DNA of 64,000 bases from positions 4,154,001 through 4,218,000 of the forward strand of contig NC_014934.1 in the NCBI RefSeq assembly GCF_000186265.1, in the 5' to 3' direction. Origin of the DNA: Cellulophaga algicola DSM 14237 (lineage in GTDB: Bacteria > Bacteroidota > Bacteroidia > Flavobacteriales > Flavobacteriaceae). The notes beneath the pieces were generated by a model. That model did not search any database and was not told where the DNA came from. It saw only the letters and a list, made by a program, of their open reading frames with translations. Below, in pieces: positions 62,897-64,000 of this stretch (positions are counted from its first letter, which is position 1; each line of letters begins with the position of its first letter). The position numbers were made by a program, and so were the translations under genes.

Positions 62897-62904
62897 TAAA
62901 ATTT
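62897..62904. repeat. Target site duplication, right copy
   Basis: TAAAATTT, identical to 61930-61937, directly beyond the right end of the element. Confidence 0.9.
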
Positions 62905-62911
62905 ATCTACT

Positions 62912-64000
62912 TTATTTAAAAGTATACTGATACGCTCCAATATCGGGAGCTGTAGTACGATCTACTTCATTTATAGCTAAGGGAACTTGATTAGCTATGG
63001 TGGCATCTCCCTTGCCAAGAGCAAATGAACTAGATTTTAATGAGAAATTATTTGTGGTAGGACTTACAAATTCAGAAGCCTCATTAAAAAAGACATTGGT
63101 GTAGCGGTTACTATTCTGAAAATCATATAAGGGATTAGCTACAAAGCGCTCTTTGTTTATTTTTAAGATACAGTTGGTTAAACTAAATTTTAAAGAATCT
63201 GTACTGCTATCAAAATTTAATAAAGATAATTCTGTAGTGCTATTTCCATCAATAATACAATTTCCTAAACTAGCAAAACTTGTTTCGTTCTCTTCGTTTG
63301 TTATTTGTAATGCATATCCAGAACTACTGCCACTTGACCAGTAGTTAGCAATAGTTGCATGCGTAAGTTGCATAGTTCCTCCTGTCATAAGTACAGAAGA
63401 AGCACCCGAGTTTGCCAGAACTACATTTTCTGCATTTATAAAAGCTCCTTTAACCCATAAATTAATAGAAGAACTATTGTAAACTTGAGTGTTTTTTAGC
63501 GTTAAATTTAGAGTGGTATTCGTGTGATCTCCGTTGACTACTAATCCTATGTTTGCATTTTTAACCGTCAGATAATTTATATGGTTGCCAAGACTACGAG
63601 CATTAAACCAAATGGTACCCCATTGTCCAGCTGTCGTAGCATACTCAGGTTCTAATCGGTCTCCCTCAAAAATGACTTCATTTTCTAGTGCTATAGAGTC
63701 CTTGCTTTTCTGCCCCTCTATATGGAGGTTACTATTTTCCTGAATATATAAGCCAGAATTTTCATGAAAAAATACTCTTGATCCTGCAGCAATAGTCAGT
63801 GTTTTGTTTTTTGGTACCGTTGCATACCCATAGATAACATAAGCTTTTTCATTTGTAAAATTCAATTGATCATCACTCAATTCAAAACTAGCTACTTTTA
63901 TTTCTTCTCCATTACGGTCTGTACCTAGTACTAAATTTTCTTCATGACCTGCCGCTGGGAATAGAAATATAGCGTCTTTGACAAGGGTGACTACGGGAAC
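62912..64000 (-). CDS. Right-handed beta-helix protein, N-terminus outside the window
   Basis: The frame is open to the window edge, so at least 362 residues of the C-terminal part are seen and the start is missing. Segments such as KTLTIAAGSRVFFHENSGLY, INYLTVKNANIGLVVNGDHT and NAENVVLANSGASSVLMTGG form the regular turns of a parallel beta-helix. The C-terminus (FALGKGDATIANQVPLAINE, TAPDIGAYQYTFK) is the closing motif of secreted Bacteroidota beta-helix or polysaccharide-lyase-like surface proteins. No catalytic residues can be assigned. The IS element lies 7 bp after its stop. Confidence 0.8.
   Translation of the reverse strand, partial: VPVVTLVKDAIFLFPAAGHEENLVLGTDRNGEEIKVASFELSDDQLNFTNEKAYVIYGYATVPKNKTLTIAAGSRVFFHENSGLYIQENSNLHIEGQKSKDSIALENEVIFEGDRLEPEYATTAGQWGTIWFNARSLGNHINYLTVKNANIGLVVNGDHTNTTLNLTLKNTQVYNSSSINLWVKGAFINAENVVLANSGASSVLMTGGTMQLTHATIANYWSSGSSSGYALQITNEENETSFASLGNCIIDGNSTTELSLLNFDSSTDSLKFSLTNCILKINKERFVANPLYDFQNSNRYTNVFFNEASEFVSPTTNNFSLKSSSFALGKGDATIANQVPLAINEVDRTTAPDIGAYQYTFK

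Noticed and set aside
1-64000. CRISPR arrays, tRNA or rRNA genes, prophage or integrative element
   Set aside because: No regular spaced repeats, no recognisable tRNA/rRNA sequence and no integrase or phage structural genes were seen; the only mobile element found is the IS at 61938-62896.

Overview
The window looks like a chromosomal segment of a marine, AT-rich member of the Flavobacteriaceae (Bacteroidota). The evidence is the many TonB-dependent receptors with carboxypeptidase-like N-terminal domains, a DUF4249 lipoprotein, short Bacteroidota-type lipoboxes, repeated TAnnTTTG -7 promoter elements (several only a few bases before a start codon), frequent TTG/GTG starts, and a secreted GH16 enzyme that resembles marine-polysaccharide hydrolases. 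The genus is not determined. I saw no rRNA, tRNA or CRISPR array.

Layout. 1-9850: end of lpdA, a YghZ-type reductase, a CDGSH protein, a membrane acyltransferase, an FMN reductase followed by pabB, tilS-dsbD, and a DUF1801 protein. 9851-14215: a tandem-PAS histidine kinase and a receiver-only regulator, bracketed by two decayed loci, one of which is a relic of the DUF1801 gene. 14216-23169: a penicillin-acylase-family enzyme and an AT-rich four-gene TonB receptor/DUF4249 operon. 23237-27255: comM, a DUF6503 protein, a gene fragment, a GYF-like protein and a nuclease-like protein. 27477-32083: DUF2891 lipoprotein, Nramp-like transporter, and pxpABC (5-oxoprolinase). 32084-42842: aldehyde dehydrogenase, the branched-chain amino acid operon ilvD-ilvB-methyltransferase-ilvN-ilvC behind a likely leader-peptide attenuator, a GH16 lipoprotein, and ilvA. 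43021-56955: gapN, a TPR protein with a TonB receptor, an MFS/TetR pair, clpB, a YtxJ/BrxC protein, a lipoprotein, fahA and glyA. 57113-64000: a signalling cluster (TPR histidine kinase, NarL-type regulator, LytTR regulator with a degenerate receiver, an unlisted 50-residue lipoprotein), a complete IS1595-family element with a perfect 8-bp target duplication, and the end of a beta-helix protein.

Points most worth following up: the leader peptide MLEIKNNIYVIIILLKE and terminator before ilvD; the Nramp-like protein without the canonical metal-binding residues inside the 5-oxoprolinase operon; a 13-bp-stem inverted repeat shared by the upstream regions of two signalling-cluster genes; the LytTR regulator without a phosphoacceptor Asp; and the 50-residue lipoprotein beside it.
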